A stretch of DNA of 12,709 bases from Deltaproteobacteria bacterium (GTDB taxonomy: Bacteria; Myxococcota_A; UBA9160; SMWR01). The notes under the pieces are model-generated. The model was not told the DNA's origin. It ran no database searches and saw nothing but the letters and a program-made list of their open reading frames with translations. The stretch covers positions 1 through 12,709 of the forward strand of contig JAJDAM010000441.1 of the NCBI GenBank assembly GCA_029261905.1, given 5' to 3'. This document shows positions 7,062-12,709 of this stretch, in pieces (within the stretch, counting starts at the first letter, position 1; every line of letters starts with the position of its first letter). The position numbers were made by a program, and so were the translations under genes.

Positions 7062-9175
7062 GCCTCGAGTTCAGCGATCGCGACCGGGAGAGCGTCGCTC
7101 GTGATCTGCGCGATCCAGATGACGAGGTGCGTCGGCTCGCGGTCGAGCGAGTCGAAGCGCTTCCGAGCGCCGAGGCCGTTTCGTGCCTGGTGGATCGCCT
7201 CGGGGACCCGAGCTGGCGGGTACGCAAGGCCGCGGTAGAGCGACTGGTTGCGCGCAGCGAGACGGATCAGGTGACGACGGCTCTGGTCGATTCTCTGGCG
7301 GATGGTGAAAACCCCGGCCGTCGAAATGCTGCGGTCGAAGCACTGGTCAAATGTGGCGATCGCGTCATCGATCACCTGATGGCGGCGTGCTCGAGCCCGG
7401 ATGAAGACGTTCGCAAGCTGGTCGTCGACGCGATGGCGGGAATCGCCGAGCCTCGAACGCGGCACAAGCTTCTCGAAACGCTCTCCGACTCGGATCCGAA
7501 CGTGCGAGCCGCTTCTGCCGACGCGCTTGCGGTGGTCGGAGGAGACGGAGTTCCGCAAGCGTTGCTGCAAGCTGCGACGGCGGAGGATGAAGATCAACTG
7601 GTTCGCTTCTCTGCGATCCGTGCGCTCGGGTCGCTGGAGTTCCCGGTTCGGGCCGCCGAACTCGTATCGATTCTCGAAGACCCGGTACTCGGGGCCGGCG
7701 CGCTCGGGCTGCTGGGACGTGCGGAAGACGATGATCAGGCCGTCGCGGTTTTACTGAAAGCAATCACTGCACCCGTTCAGTCGCGGCGTGAAGCGGCGAT
7801 CCGATCACTCGTTGCGATCGTTTCTACCGCGCCATCCGAATTCGAATCGGTTGTCGTCGAGGGCATTCAGCACGCGGCTTCCGCCAATGCGGAGATCGTG
7901 GCCGACGCCATCGCGCATCTGGCCAGCGCTGACCTCTCCGCGTCGCTGGTATTGATTCAATTCCTGGGATTGGTCGGGTCCGAGGCCGCCGTGATCCCGG
8001 TGCTGGTGGCCGGGCGCGATGAGGCGTTGTCGCCGGTTGCCCTGTCGACATTGGTTGCGCTGGGAGCGTCCTCCGAGAGGATCATCGACGCGAGCTGGGG
8101 TGACTTCGACGTGGCCTCCCGCCGCGACAGCTGTGTGCTGTTCGGCCGACTCGATGGAGAGCGCAGTGCCGTGCGACTTCTGTCGGCTCTCGAGGATCCT
8201 TCGGGCGAAGTGCGCACCGCAGCCGCAAGGGCGATCGGGAGCCGAAAACTCGAGTCCGGACTCGCGCCACTGATCCACCGGCTGGTCGCCACTGCGGGCG
8301 ATGACGACTACGAGAGCGAAGAGGAGAGCGCAGCGGTCATCGAAGGGCTCACGACTCTGGCCGAAGCCTCGCCATCCGATCGCGACCCACTCGTTTCGCG
8401 GCGGGCGATCGAACTGCTCAGGTCTGCGCTGGAAGGGGCGGTCGAAGACGTCCGGTTGGCGATCGCGATCGTGATCGGTCGAATCGGCCGGCATGAAGGC
8501 TGCGAGATTGCGGAATTGCTGTTGCGCGATCCGAGCGCTCCGGTGCGTCGCGCTGCTGTAGAGGCACTTGCGCAGCTCGAGCCCGGCTCCGAAACGGAGT
8601 CGCTGCGGCTCGCGCTCGCTGATGAATCAGCGCTCGTCCGCATCGCGGCGGCGCGGGCATTGGGCGCATCGAGCGGCGAGTTCGTGGTCGACGATCTCTC
8701 GCGGTTGGCGGTCGATGAGGATTCGAGCGTGCGTGCCGCGGCGGTCCTGTCGATCGTGACCCGGTTCATTCGCTCCGAAGACGAGCATCATCGCAGTGTC
8801 GCCCACGCGGTGATCGACTCCGCTTTTCGAGATGAGCCACCCGTCGCGCTCTCGGCGATCGAAGCGCTCTGTGAGGTGGGGGGGCCCGAAACCGCACGTG
8901 CCAACAGCATGCTCGGCCGGCCCGAGCCGGAACTGATTCGTCAAGCGATTCGATGTATCTCGATTCACGCCGACGACGCAGCGTTGGATTCGCTGCTTCC
9001 ATTCATCGCGCATCCGGATTGGACGGTTCGCGCCGAGGCCATCCAGACCGTCGCCGATCGCCGAATGGTCCGCTCGGTTCCGGCGATCCTGCGACGACTG
9101 GAAACCGAAGAAGACGAGTTCGTCCGCGAAGTGACACTTCAGGCCCTTCAGCGGCTCGAGAGTGGCGTGGCATGA
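7058..9175 (+). CDS. HEAT-repeat (PBS-lyase HEAT-like) solenoid protein
   Basis: A 705-residue acidic protein built of about 30-35-residue helical repeats along nearly its whole length. Repeat signatures of the form D-P-(x)2-x-V-R-x-A-A-(x)2-A-L recur, for example DPDDEVRRLAVERV (19-32), DPSWRVRKAAVERL (50-63), DSDPNVRAASADAL (144-157), DPSGEVRTAAARAI (380-393), DPSAPVRRAAVEAL (491-504), DEDSSVRAAAVLSI (553-566) and HPDWTVRAEAIQTV (652-665). The middle (about 290-360) is more degenerate. There is no signal peptide, membrane segment or lyase residue, so a protein-binding scaffold is more likely than an enzyme. The start has GAGAGGGG at 7044-7051 and an ATGA overlap with the preceding gene; the stop overlaps cheR the same way. 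A HEAT-repeat protein (Cpc7) is reported for the Myxococcus xanthus Che7 system, so a partner of a Che component is plausible. The exact role is unknown. Confidence 0.92.
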   Translation: MSLEFSDRDRESVARDLRDPDDEVRRLAVERVEALPSAEAVSCLVDRLGDPSWRVRKAAVERLVARSETDQVTTALVDSLADGENPGRRNAAVEALVKCGDRVIDHLMAACSSPDEDVRKLVVDAMAGIAEPRTRHKLLETLSDSDPNVRAASADALAVVGGDGVPQALLQAATAEDEDQLVRFSAIRALGSLEFPVRAAELVSILEDPVLGAGALGLLGRAEDDDQAVAVLLKAITAPVQSRREAAIRSLVAIVSTAPSEFESVVVEGIQHAASANAEIVADAIAHLASADLSASLVLIQFLGLVGSEAAVIPVLVAGRDEALSPVALSTLVALGASSERIIDASWGDFDVASRRDSCVLFGRLDGERSAVRLLSALEDPSGEVRTAAARAIGSRKLESGLAPLIHRLVATAGDDDYESEEESAAVIEGLTTLAEASPSDRDPLVSRRAIELLRSALEGAVEDVRLAIAIVIGRIGRHEGCEIAELLLRDPSAPVRRAAVEALAQLEPGSETESLRLALADESALVRIAAARALGASSGEFVVDDLSRLAVDEDSSVRAAAVLSIVTRFIRSEDEHHRSVAHAVIDSAFRDEPPVALSAIEALCEVGGPETARANSMLGRPEPELIRQAIRCISIHADDAALDSLLPFIAHPDWTVRAEAIQTVADRRMVRSVPAILRRLETEEDEFVREVTLQALQRLESGVA

Positions 9176-10131
9176 CGGCATTGTCCGCAAGAAAGGACTT
9201 CAAGCTGAGCGATTCCGAGTTCCGGATGTTCGCCGAGCTGGTGCGTGCGCATTGCGGTCTTCACTTCGCCGAGGATTCGCGGTTTCTATTGGAAAACCGA
9301 CTCGGGCGCAGGTTGCACGAACTCGATCTGCCGAGCTTTGCCGCCTATCACTTCCGGCTGAGAAACCAGGGCCCCGGCGACAACGAACTCTCGATGCTCA
9401 TCGATGAGTTGACCACCAACGAGACCTACTTCTTTCGAGAGTCCGGTCAACTGCGCGCATTGATCCACGAGATCTTCCCCGAGCTTCGTTTGGATCGATC
9501 GGCGTCCGGCGCGTCCGGATCGGGAGCGCGAAAGGGAAGCCCGATCAATATCTGGTGCGCGGGATGTTCGAGCGGCGAGGAGCCGTATTCGATTGCGATC
9601 ATGGCCCGCGAAATCGGGATGAGGCCGGGTGTCGATCTCCGCGTCTACGCGTCGGATATCTCCACGAGGGCGCTGCGAAAAGCCCGACAGGGGATCTATC
9701 GCGAGGCTTCGTTTCGGGAAACCGACGTTCGATTGCGCGACAAGTATTTCGTGGAGAAGGATCAGCTCTGGCAGATTTCGAGCGAGATCAAGAAGGACGT
9801 CGATTTCATCCACTTGAATCTGATGGACCGGTCGAAGATCGCATTGCTGGGTTCGATGGATGTCATTCTGTGCCGGAACGTGATCATCTATTTCGACTCC
9901 GAAACGAAGGGGCAGGTGATCAAGACCTTCTACGAGAAGCTTCGTCCAGGAGGACATCTGCTGCTGGGCCATTCCGAATCGTTGATCAATCTCTCGACCG
10001 AGTTCGAATTGCGTCACCTGCGAAATGACCTGGTATATCGACGACCGCTGGCCGGTTTCACTCCGAGGGATCCGTGGCACCTGGCTGCTGAGGCTGCCAT
10101 TCGCTCCACTGACGACAAGGGTGAACGATGA
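9172..10131 (+). CDS. cheR: Chemoreceptor glutamate methyltransferase CheR
   Basis: S-adenosylmethionine-dependent methyltransferase that methylates glutamates on the MCP and opposes CheB. The 319 residues show the small N-terminal helical domain (about 10-80), then the TTNETYFFRES motif (81-91), the SAM-binding loop INIWCAGCSSGEEPYS (125-140), the acidic residue after strand 2 in VYASDISTRAL (Asp162), DVILCRNVIIYF (230-241) and the GHSES segment (266-270). All core motifs look intact. A Gly/Ser-rich insert (about 109-123) lies before the SAM loop. There is no TPR extension. The ATG at 9172 overlaps the HEAT stop (ATGA) and gives the normal CheR N-terminus; the frame is open upstream but that stretch lies inside the HEAT gene and has no family resemblance. 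The gene ends with an ATGA overlap onto cheB. Confidence 0.96.
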   Translation: MTALSARKDFKLSDSEFRMFAELVRAHCGLHFAEDSRFLLENRLGRRLHELDLPSFAAYHFRLRNQGPGDNELSMLIDELTTNETYFFRESGQLRALIHEIFPELRLDRSASGASGSGARKGSPINIWCAGCSSGEEPYSIAIMAREIGMRPGVDLRVYASDISTRALRKARQGIYREASFRETDVRLRDKYFVEKDQLWQISSEIKKDVDFIHLNLMDRSKIALLGSMDVILCRNVIIYFDSETKGQVIKTFYEKLRPGGHLLLGHSESLINLSTEFELRHLRNDLVYRRPLAGFTPRDPWHLAAEAAIRSTDDKGER

Positions 10132-11204
10132 ACCAGCATTCATTGATTCGAGTGTTGGTGATCGACGACTCCGCTTTCAGCCGTCAGGCGATCACGCGGA
10201 TGCTCGAGGCCTCACCTCTGGTCCAAGTGGTCGGCGTGGCACGCGATGGCGAAGAGGCACTCAAGAAGACCTTCGAACTAGAGCCAGACCTGATCACCCT
10301 CGATCTCGAAATGCCGCGCATGGACGGTTTTACGTTTCTCCGCGTCGTCATGAGCAAGCGCCCGACGCCTGTGATGGTGATCAGCGGTCGAACAGGCGAG
10401 GAGGATGTCTTCCGCGCTCTGGAACTCGGTGCCGTCGATTTCATTTCGAAGCCGACGCCTCACGCAGATCCCGAGATCGTCACGATCGGACAGGAGCTGA
10501 TTCGCAAGGTACACGCGATTCGAGAGCTGCGAATCGACAAGGTCCGCGAACGCCTGTCGGCGATGCCACCGGTGGTCAGCCAAGGGCGAGGTCATTTGGC
10601 GCAAAGTGCGAAGGTGGTCGTCGTCGGATCCTCGACCGGCGGCCCGGCGGCACTGATGCAGATTTTTGGCGCGTACTCCGAAGCACCGAACTGCGCGTTT
10701 CTGGTCGCGCAGCACATGCCAGCGGGCTTCACCAGAGGATTCGCCGACAGAATGGACCGCCTTACGCCGATGCACGCAGCCGAGGCCAAAGGTGGAGAAG
10801 CCCTCGTGCCCGGAACGATTCTCGTCGCACCGGGCGGCAAGCACATGGAACTCGAGACGGCCGGAGGCCGGACGGTGACACGCATCGTGGCGAGTCGCAG
10901 CGACGACAAATACACACCTTCGGTCGACCGCCTGTTCGAGACCGCCGCCAAGGAGGTCGGAACGGGATTGCTCGCGGTGGTTCTCACGGGAATGGGAGAC
11001 GACGGTCGAGCCGGCGTTCTCGCTGTCAGCCAGAACGGTGGCACCGTGATCGCCGAATCGGAGGAGACGGCGGTGGTATTCGGGATGCCGCAACAGGCGA
11101 TCCGAACGGGAGTGGTCGACCAGGTTCTGCCGCTAGGCGAAATCGCGGTGGCAATCGGAAATGGACGAAACGAGCGAAATCGAGCCATGAGGGGCCCGCT
11201 ATGA
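10128..11204 (+). CDS. cheB: Protein-glutamate methylesterase/glutamine deamidase CheB
   Basis: Phosphorylation-activated methylesterase that removes methyl groups from the MCP and can deamidate glutamines. The 358 residues comprise a receiver domain (about 6-125) with Asp13/Asp14, the phospho-acceptor Asp59 in LDLEMPRMDGF, Ser86 and Lys108 in FISKPT, then a linker and a CheB methylesterase domain (about 160-345). The catalytic triad can be placed at Ser169 in GSSTGG, His196 in AQHMPAGF and Asp292 in TGMGDDG, by analogy with Salmonella CheB. All key residues are present. The final dozen residues (GNGRNERNRAMRG) are basic and outside the domain. The start ATG overlaps the cheR stop and follows AAGGGTG at 10117-10123; the stop overlaps the start of the GAF gene. 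Confidence 0.96.
   Translation: MNQHSLIRVLVIDDSAFSRQAITRMLEASPLVQVVGVARDGEEALKKTFELEPDLITLDLEMPRMDGFTFLRVVMSKRPTPVMVISGRTGEEDVFRALELGAVDFISKPTPHADPEIVTIGQELIRKVHAIRELRIDKVRERLSAMPPVVSQGRGHLAQSAKVVVVGSSTGGPAALMQIFGAYSEAPNCAFLVAQHMPAGFTRGFADRMDRLTPMHAAEAKGGEALVPGTILVAPGGKHMELETAGGRTVTRIVASRSDDKYTPSVDRLFETAAKEVGTGLLAVVLTGMGDDGRAGVLAVSQNGGTVIAESEETAVVFGMPQQAIRTGVVDQVLPLGEIAVAIGNGRNERNRAMRGPL
11189..11194 (+). promoter_or_regulatory. Shine-Dalgarno that fixes the start of the GAF gene at 11201
   Basis: GAGGGG at the end of cheB stands six bases before ATG 11201. The GAF reading frame is open for more than 1 kb upstream through cheB, so this site and the ATGA overlap decide the real start. Confidence 0.65.
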
Positions 11205-12019
11205 GCGACGAACGCAACGAACTCTTTTCGCGAGGTGAGGAGTTCCTACAAATCTTCAAACGCGGAGCCGATTTCACTCGGGAGCTGCTGGTCGAAAACC
11301 AGCGGCTGCGAACCTCATTGGCCAGTCTCGAAGACGAACAGAACGCCGCTGCCCGTTCACCCGAAGAGTGGGAGAAGTATCGGGGCGAACTGACCTCGCG
11401 GCTCGAACATCTCGAGGCGGAGTACGAGACCGTTCGCGTTCGCCTGCACCAGGTCGAAGAGGAAAATCAGCAGTTTGCGGAGCGCTATCTCGAGATCGAA
11501 GAAGAGAACAACAACCTCGCGAATCTATACGTCGCCAGTTATCAGCTGCACTCGACACTGGATCTGGATGAAGTCGTCAAGATCATCGTGGAGATCGTCA
11601 TCAATCTGGTCGGTGCCGAGATCTTCGCGGTCTACCTGCTCGATGGGAATTCCGGAGAACTCGGTGTCGCTGCACACGAAGGGGCGGATCCAGAGGAGTT
11701 TCCGAGTTGTGCCGAAGGCAAGGGGGTTCTCGGTCAGGCGCTGGAATCGGCCGAGCCGACCTGTTGGGATCCGACGCAGGAAACGAATCTCGATCGGCCA
11801 ATCGTCTGCATTCCGCTGGTGGTCCAGAATCGGCCGATCGGCCTGATTTCGATCTTCGGCTTGCTGCAGCAGAAGGACGGGTTTTCCGCGTTGGATCACG
11901 AGTTGTTCACGGTACTCGGAGGACACGCGGCGACGGCCCTGTTTGCGGCTCGCCTGTATTCGCAATCCGAGCGCAAGCTGAACACGATTCAGGGTTTCAT
12001 TGATCTTTTGACGAAGTAA
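11201..12019 (+). CDS. Coiled-coil and GAF domain protein
   Basis: A 272-residue soluble protein. Residues about 25-110 are strongly charged with heptad-like leucines (ENQRLRTSLASLEDEQ, RLEHLEAEYETVRVRLHQVE) and should form a coiled coil. A GAF domain follows (about 113-250), opening with YQLHSTLDLDEVVKIIVEIV and containing EIFAVYLLDGNSGEL, a CIPLVVQNRPIGLISIFG core and the closing helix GHAATALFAARLY. Cysteines lie at 170, 188 and 203. The last 18 residues (SERKLNTIQGFIDLLTK) resemble the end of a histidine-kinase H-box but lack the histidine, and no ATPase domain follows. GAF domains bind small ligands or mediate dimerisation; the ligand here is unknown. The start ATG overlaps the cheB stop and has GAGGGG upstream. 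Position between cheB and cheY suggests a cytoplasmic sensory or scaffolding input to the Che pathway, which is inference. Confidence 0.9.
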   Translation: MSDERNELFSRGEEFLQIFKRGADFTRELLVENQRLRTSLASLEDEQNAAARSPEEWEKYRGELTSRLEHLEAEYETVRVRLHQVEEENQQFAERYLEIEEENNNLANLYVASYQLHSTLDLDEVVKIIVEIVINLVGAEIFAVYLLDGNSGELGVAAHEGADPEEFPSCAEGKGVLGQALESAEPTCWDPTQETNLDRPIVCIPLVVQNRPIGLISIFGLLQQKDGFSALDHELFTVLGGHAATALFAARLYSQSERKLNTIQGFIDLLTK

Positions 12020-12055
12020 CCGAGAAGTGATTTTGGCCCGCGGTATGAACCCGGC

Positions 12056-12061
12056 GAGAGG
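12056..12061 (+). promoter_or_regulatory. Shine-Dalgarno that favours ATG 12068 for cheY
   Basis: GAGAGG ends six bases before ATG 12068. An in-frame TTG at 12062 directly abuts this run and so has no usable spacing, which argues for the ATG. Confidence 0.6.
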
Positions 12062-12067
12062 TTGAGG

Positions 12068-12442
12068 ATGGGACAACGAATCCTGATAGTGGAAGACAGT
12101 CCGACGATGCGGCAGCTGCTCGTGTTCGCGCTGAGGCGTCTGAAGGATGTCGAGATCGTCGAAGCCCACGATGGTATGGACGGTCTTCGGAAAGTGTCGA
12201 GCGATCACTTCGATCTGGCGCTGATCGACATCAACATGCCCGTGATGGACGGTCTCAAGTTGATCAGCTTGATCCGGGGTGACGAGAACCTCAGTTCGAT
12301 TCCCATCGTGGTGATCACGACCGAAGGCGCCACCGAAGACCGCGAGCGCGCGCTGTCGCTGGGCGCGAACGAATATCTCACGAAGCCCATCCAGGCGAAC
12401 CTGGTGCTCTCGGTCGTGAAGGGGCTGATGAAGCCCGCGTGA
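12068..12442 (+). CDS. cheY: Single-domain response regulator CheY
   Basis: A 124-residue stand-alone receiver, the usual CheY length, expected to take phosphate from CheA and carry the signal to the output machinery. All active-site residues are present: Glu9/Asp10 in ILIVEDSPTMRQLL, the phospho-acceptor Asp54 in ALIDINMPVMDG, Thr84/Thr85 in VVITTEGA, and Lys106 in EYLTKPI with the aromatic Tyr103 just before it. No output domain follows. It is the only operon gene after cheA, apart from the zinc-ribbon gene, not joined to its upstream neighbour by an overlap: 48 bases separate it from the GAF gene, and it has its own good ribosome site. The output target cannot be inferred, because no flagellar switch, phosphatase or motility gene is in view. 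Confidence 0.95.
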   Translation: MGQRILIVEDSPTMRQLLVFALRRLKDVEIVEAHDGMDGLRKVSSDHFDLALIDINMPVMDGLKLISLIRGDENLSSIPIVVITTEGATEDRERALSLGANEYLTKPIQANLVLSVVKGLMKPA

Positions 12443-12445
12443 GAT

Positions 12446-12495
12446 GAATCGGGTTGGTTCGGGCAGTGGGGATTCACCTCCGAACGACCCGAATC
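12446..12495 (+). terminator. Imperfect hairpin after cheY, probable operon terminator or 3' end stabiliser
   Basis: The arms 12446-12462 (GAATCGGGTTGGTTCGG) and 12480-12495 (CCGAACGACCCGAATC) pair over about 15 positions, with one bulged G, one A-A mismatch and one G-T wobble, around a 17-base loop. The stem begins only four bases after the cheY stop. No T-run follows the right arm, so it is not a classical intrinsic terminator; it could act with Rho or protect the 3' end of the operon mRNA. Confidence 0.5.
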
Positions 12496-12592
12496 GCGCC
12501 GGCCGAGGATCGACCCCCACGCTGGCGATCGGATTGGATCTTGGGAGGCACAGAGCCGCCGCTGGGTGCTGAGATATGGTAATCAGTGGGCT

Positions 12593-12709
12593 GTGAATGG
12601 GGCCCGATCCAGCCGCGCGACGCTTTGCGCACTCGTAGCGTACGTGGCCATTGGTGCGTCCTGCGGTTATCACCTGGTGGACTACCAGAATCCACCAGAG
12701 GGGCTGAAC
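12593..12709 (+). CDS. N-terminus of a putative outer-membrane lipoprotein, LptE-like (partial, runs off the right edge)
   Basis: From GTG 12593 an open frame runs 39 codons to the edge of the window. It reads as a lipoprotein signal: a short basic start (NGARSSRAT), a hydrophobic core (LCALVAYVAIGAS) and Cys25 as the likely lipidated residue, followed by GYHLVDYQNPPEGLN. The Cys-Gly-Tyr-His-Leu sequence right after the signal is characteristic of many LptE (LPS-assembly lipoprotein) proteins. If so, the protein plugs LptD in the outer membrane and helps deliver LPS, which has no direct link to chemotaxis. The lipobox is slightly off consensus (Gly at -3). The ribosome site before the GTG is weak, and no clear sigma-70 promoter is seen in 12496-12592. 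The lipoprotein call is moderately sure; the LptE call rests on a few residues. Confidence 0.5.
   Translation, partial: MNGARSSRATLCALVAYVAIGASCGYHLVDYQNPPEGLN

Noticed and set aside
6476..7597. Minus-strand open frame of 373 codons opposite the zinc-ribbon and HEAT genes
   Set aside because: It crosses two well-supported sense genes and has low-complexity composition with no family resemblance.
8953..9171. Upstream in-frame extension of cheR
   Set aside because: It lies within the HEAT gene in a different frame, is Arg-rich, and the normal CheR N-terminus begins at ATG 9172.
10025..11200. Long open stretch in the frame of the GAF gene, extending it leftward through all of cheB and the end of cheR
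   Set aside because: Its translation is Arg/Gly-rich low-complexity typical of an off-frame reading of GC-rich DNA, while cheB in the other frame has every catalytic residue. The GAF gene has its own Shine-Dalgarno and ATG at 11201.
12030..12050. TGGCCCG sequence upstream of cheY as a sigma-54 promoter
   Set aside because: The -24 element is imperfect and there is no TTGC element at the proper distance.
12534..12580. TTGGAT/TTGGGA and TATGGT as a sigma-70 promoter for the lipoprotein gene
   Set aside because: The spacing between the possible -35 and -10 elements is about ten bases too long.
12474..12695. Minus-strand 73-codon frame in the right-hand tail
   Set aside because: No ribosome site or domain; the plus-strand frame there has a coherent lipoprotein signal sequence.

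Overview
This window is almost entirely one plus-strand chemosensory (Che) operon. The GC-rich codon use and protein features point to a 'Deltaproteobacteria'-type lineage (Myxococcota, Desulfobacterota or relatives). These features are a deltaproteobacterial-style CheA second domain, an MCP signalling tip of the NAAIIAAQAGEQ type, an MJ0042 zinc ribbon fused to a receiver, and a large HEAT-repeat protein inside a che cluster. The lineage is my inference; there is no rRNA gene or other phylogenetic marker here.

Layout from left to right: the C-terminal end of a response regulator (1-99); cheA (106-2172); two adjacent cheW genes (2169-2684 and 2677-3171); a six-transmembrane methyl-accepting chemotaxis protein (3168-5750); a 99-base gap holding tiny overlapping reading frames; a zinc-ribbon/receiver/Pro-rich protein (5850-7061); a 705-residue HEAT-repeat protein (7058-9175); cheR (9172-10131); cheB (10128-11204); a coiled-coil/GAF protein (11201-12019); and a stand-alone cheY (12068-12442). 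An imperfect hairpin follows (12446-12495). At the right edge a new gene begins (GTG at 12593) whose N-terminus looks like an outer-membrane lipoprotein of the LptE kind.

Most junctions are 4-base ATGA stop/start overlaps, so the set is very probably one translationally coupled unit whose promoter lies left of the window. The core works as a normal pathway: the MCP with one or both CheW proteins controls CheA; CheA phosphorylates CheY, CheB and perhaps the other receivers; CheR and CheB adjust receptor methylation. No flagellar, pilus, cheZ, cheC/X or cheD gene is visible, so the output is not revealed (flagella, gliding or type IV pili, or another cellular function).

The least explained part is the trio of accessory proteins encoded among the adaptation genes: the zinc-ribbon protein with a degenerate receiver, the HEAT solenoid, and the coiled-coil/GAF protein with a tail resembling a clipped histidine-kinase H-box. 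Together with the unusual receptor membrane module, they are the best candidates for undescribed biology here.
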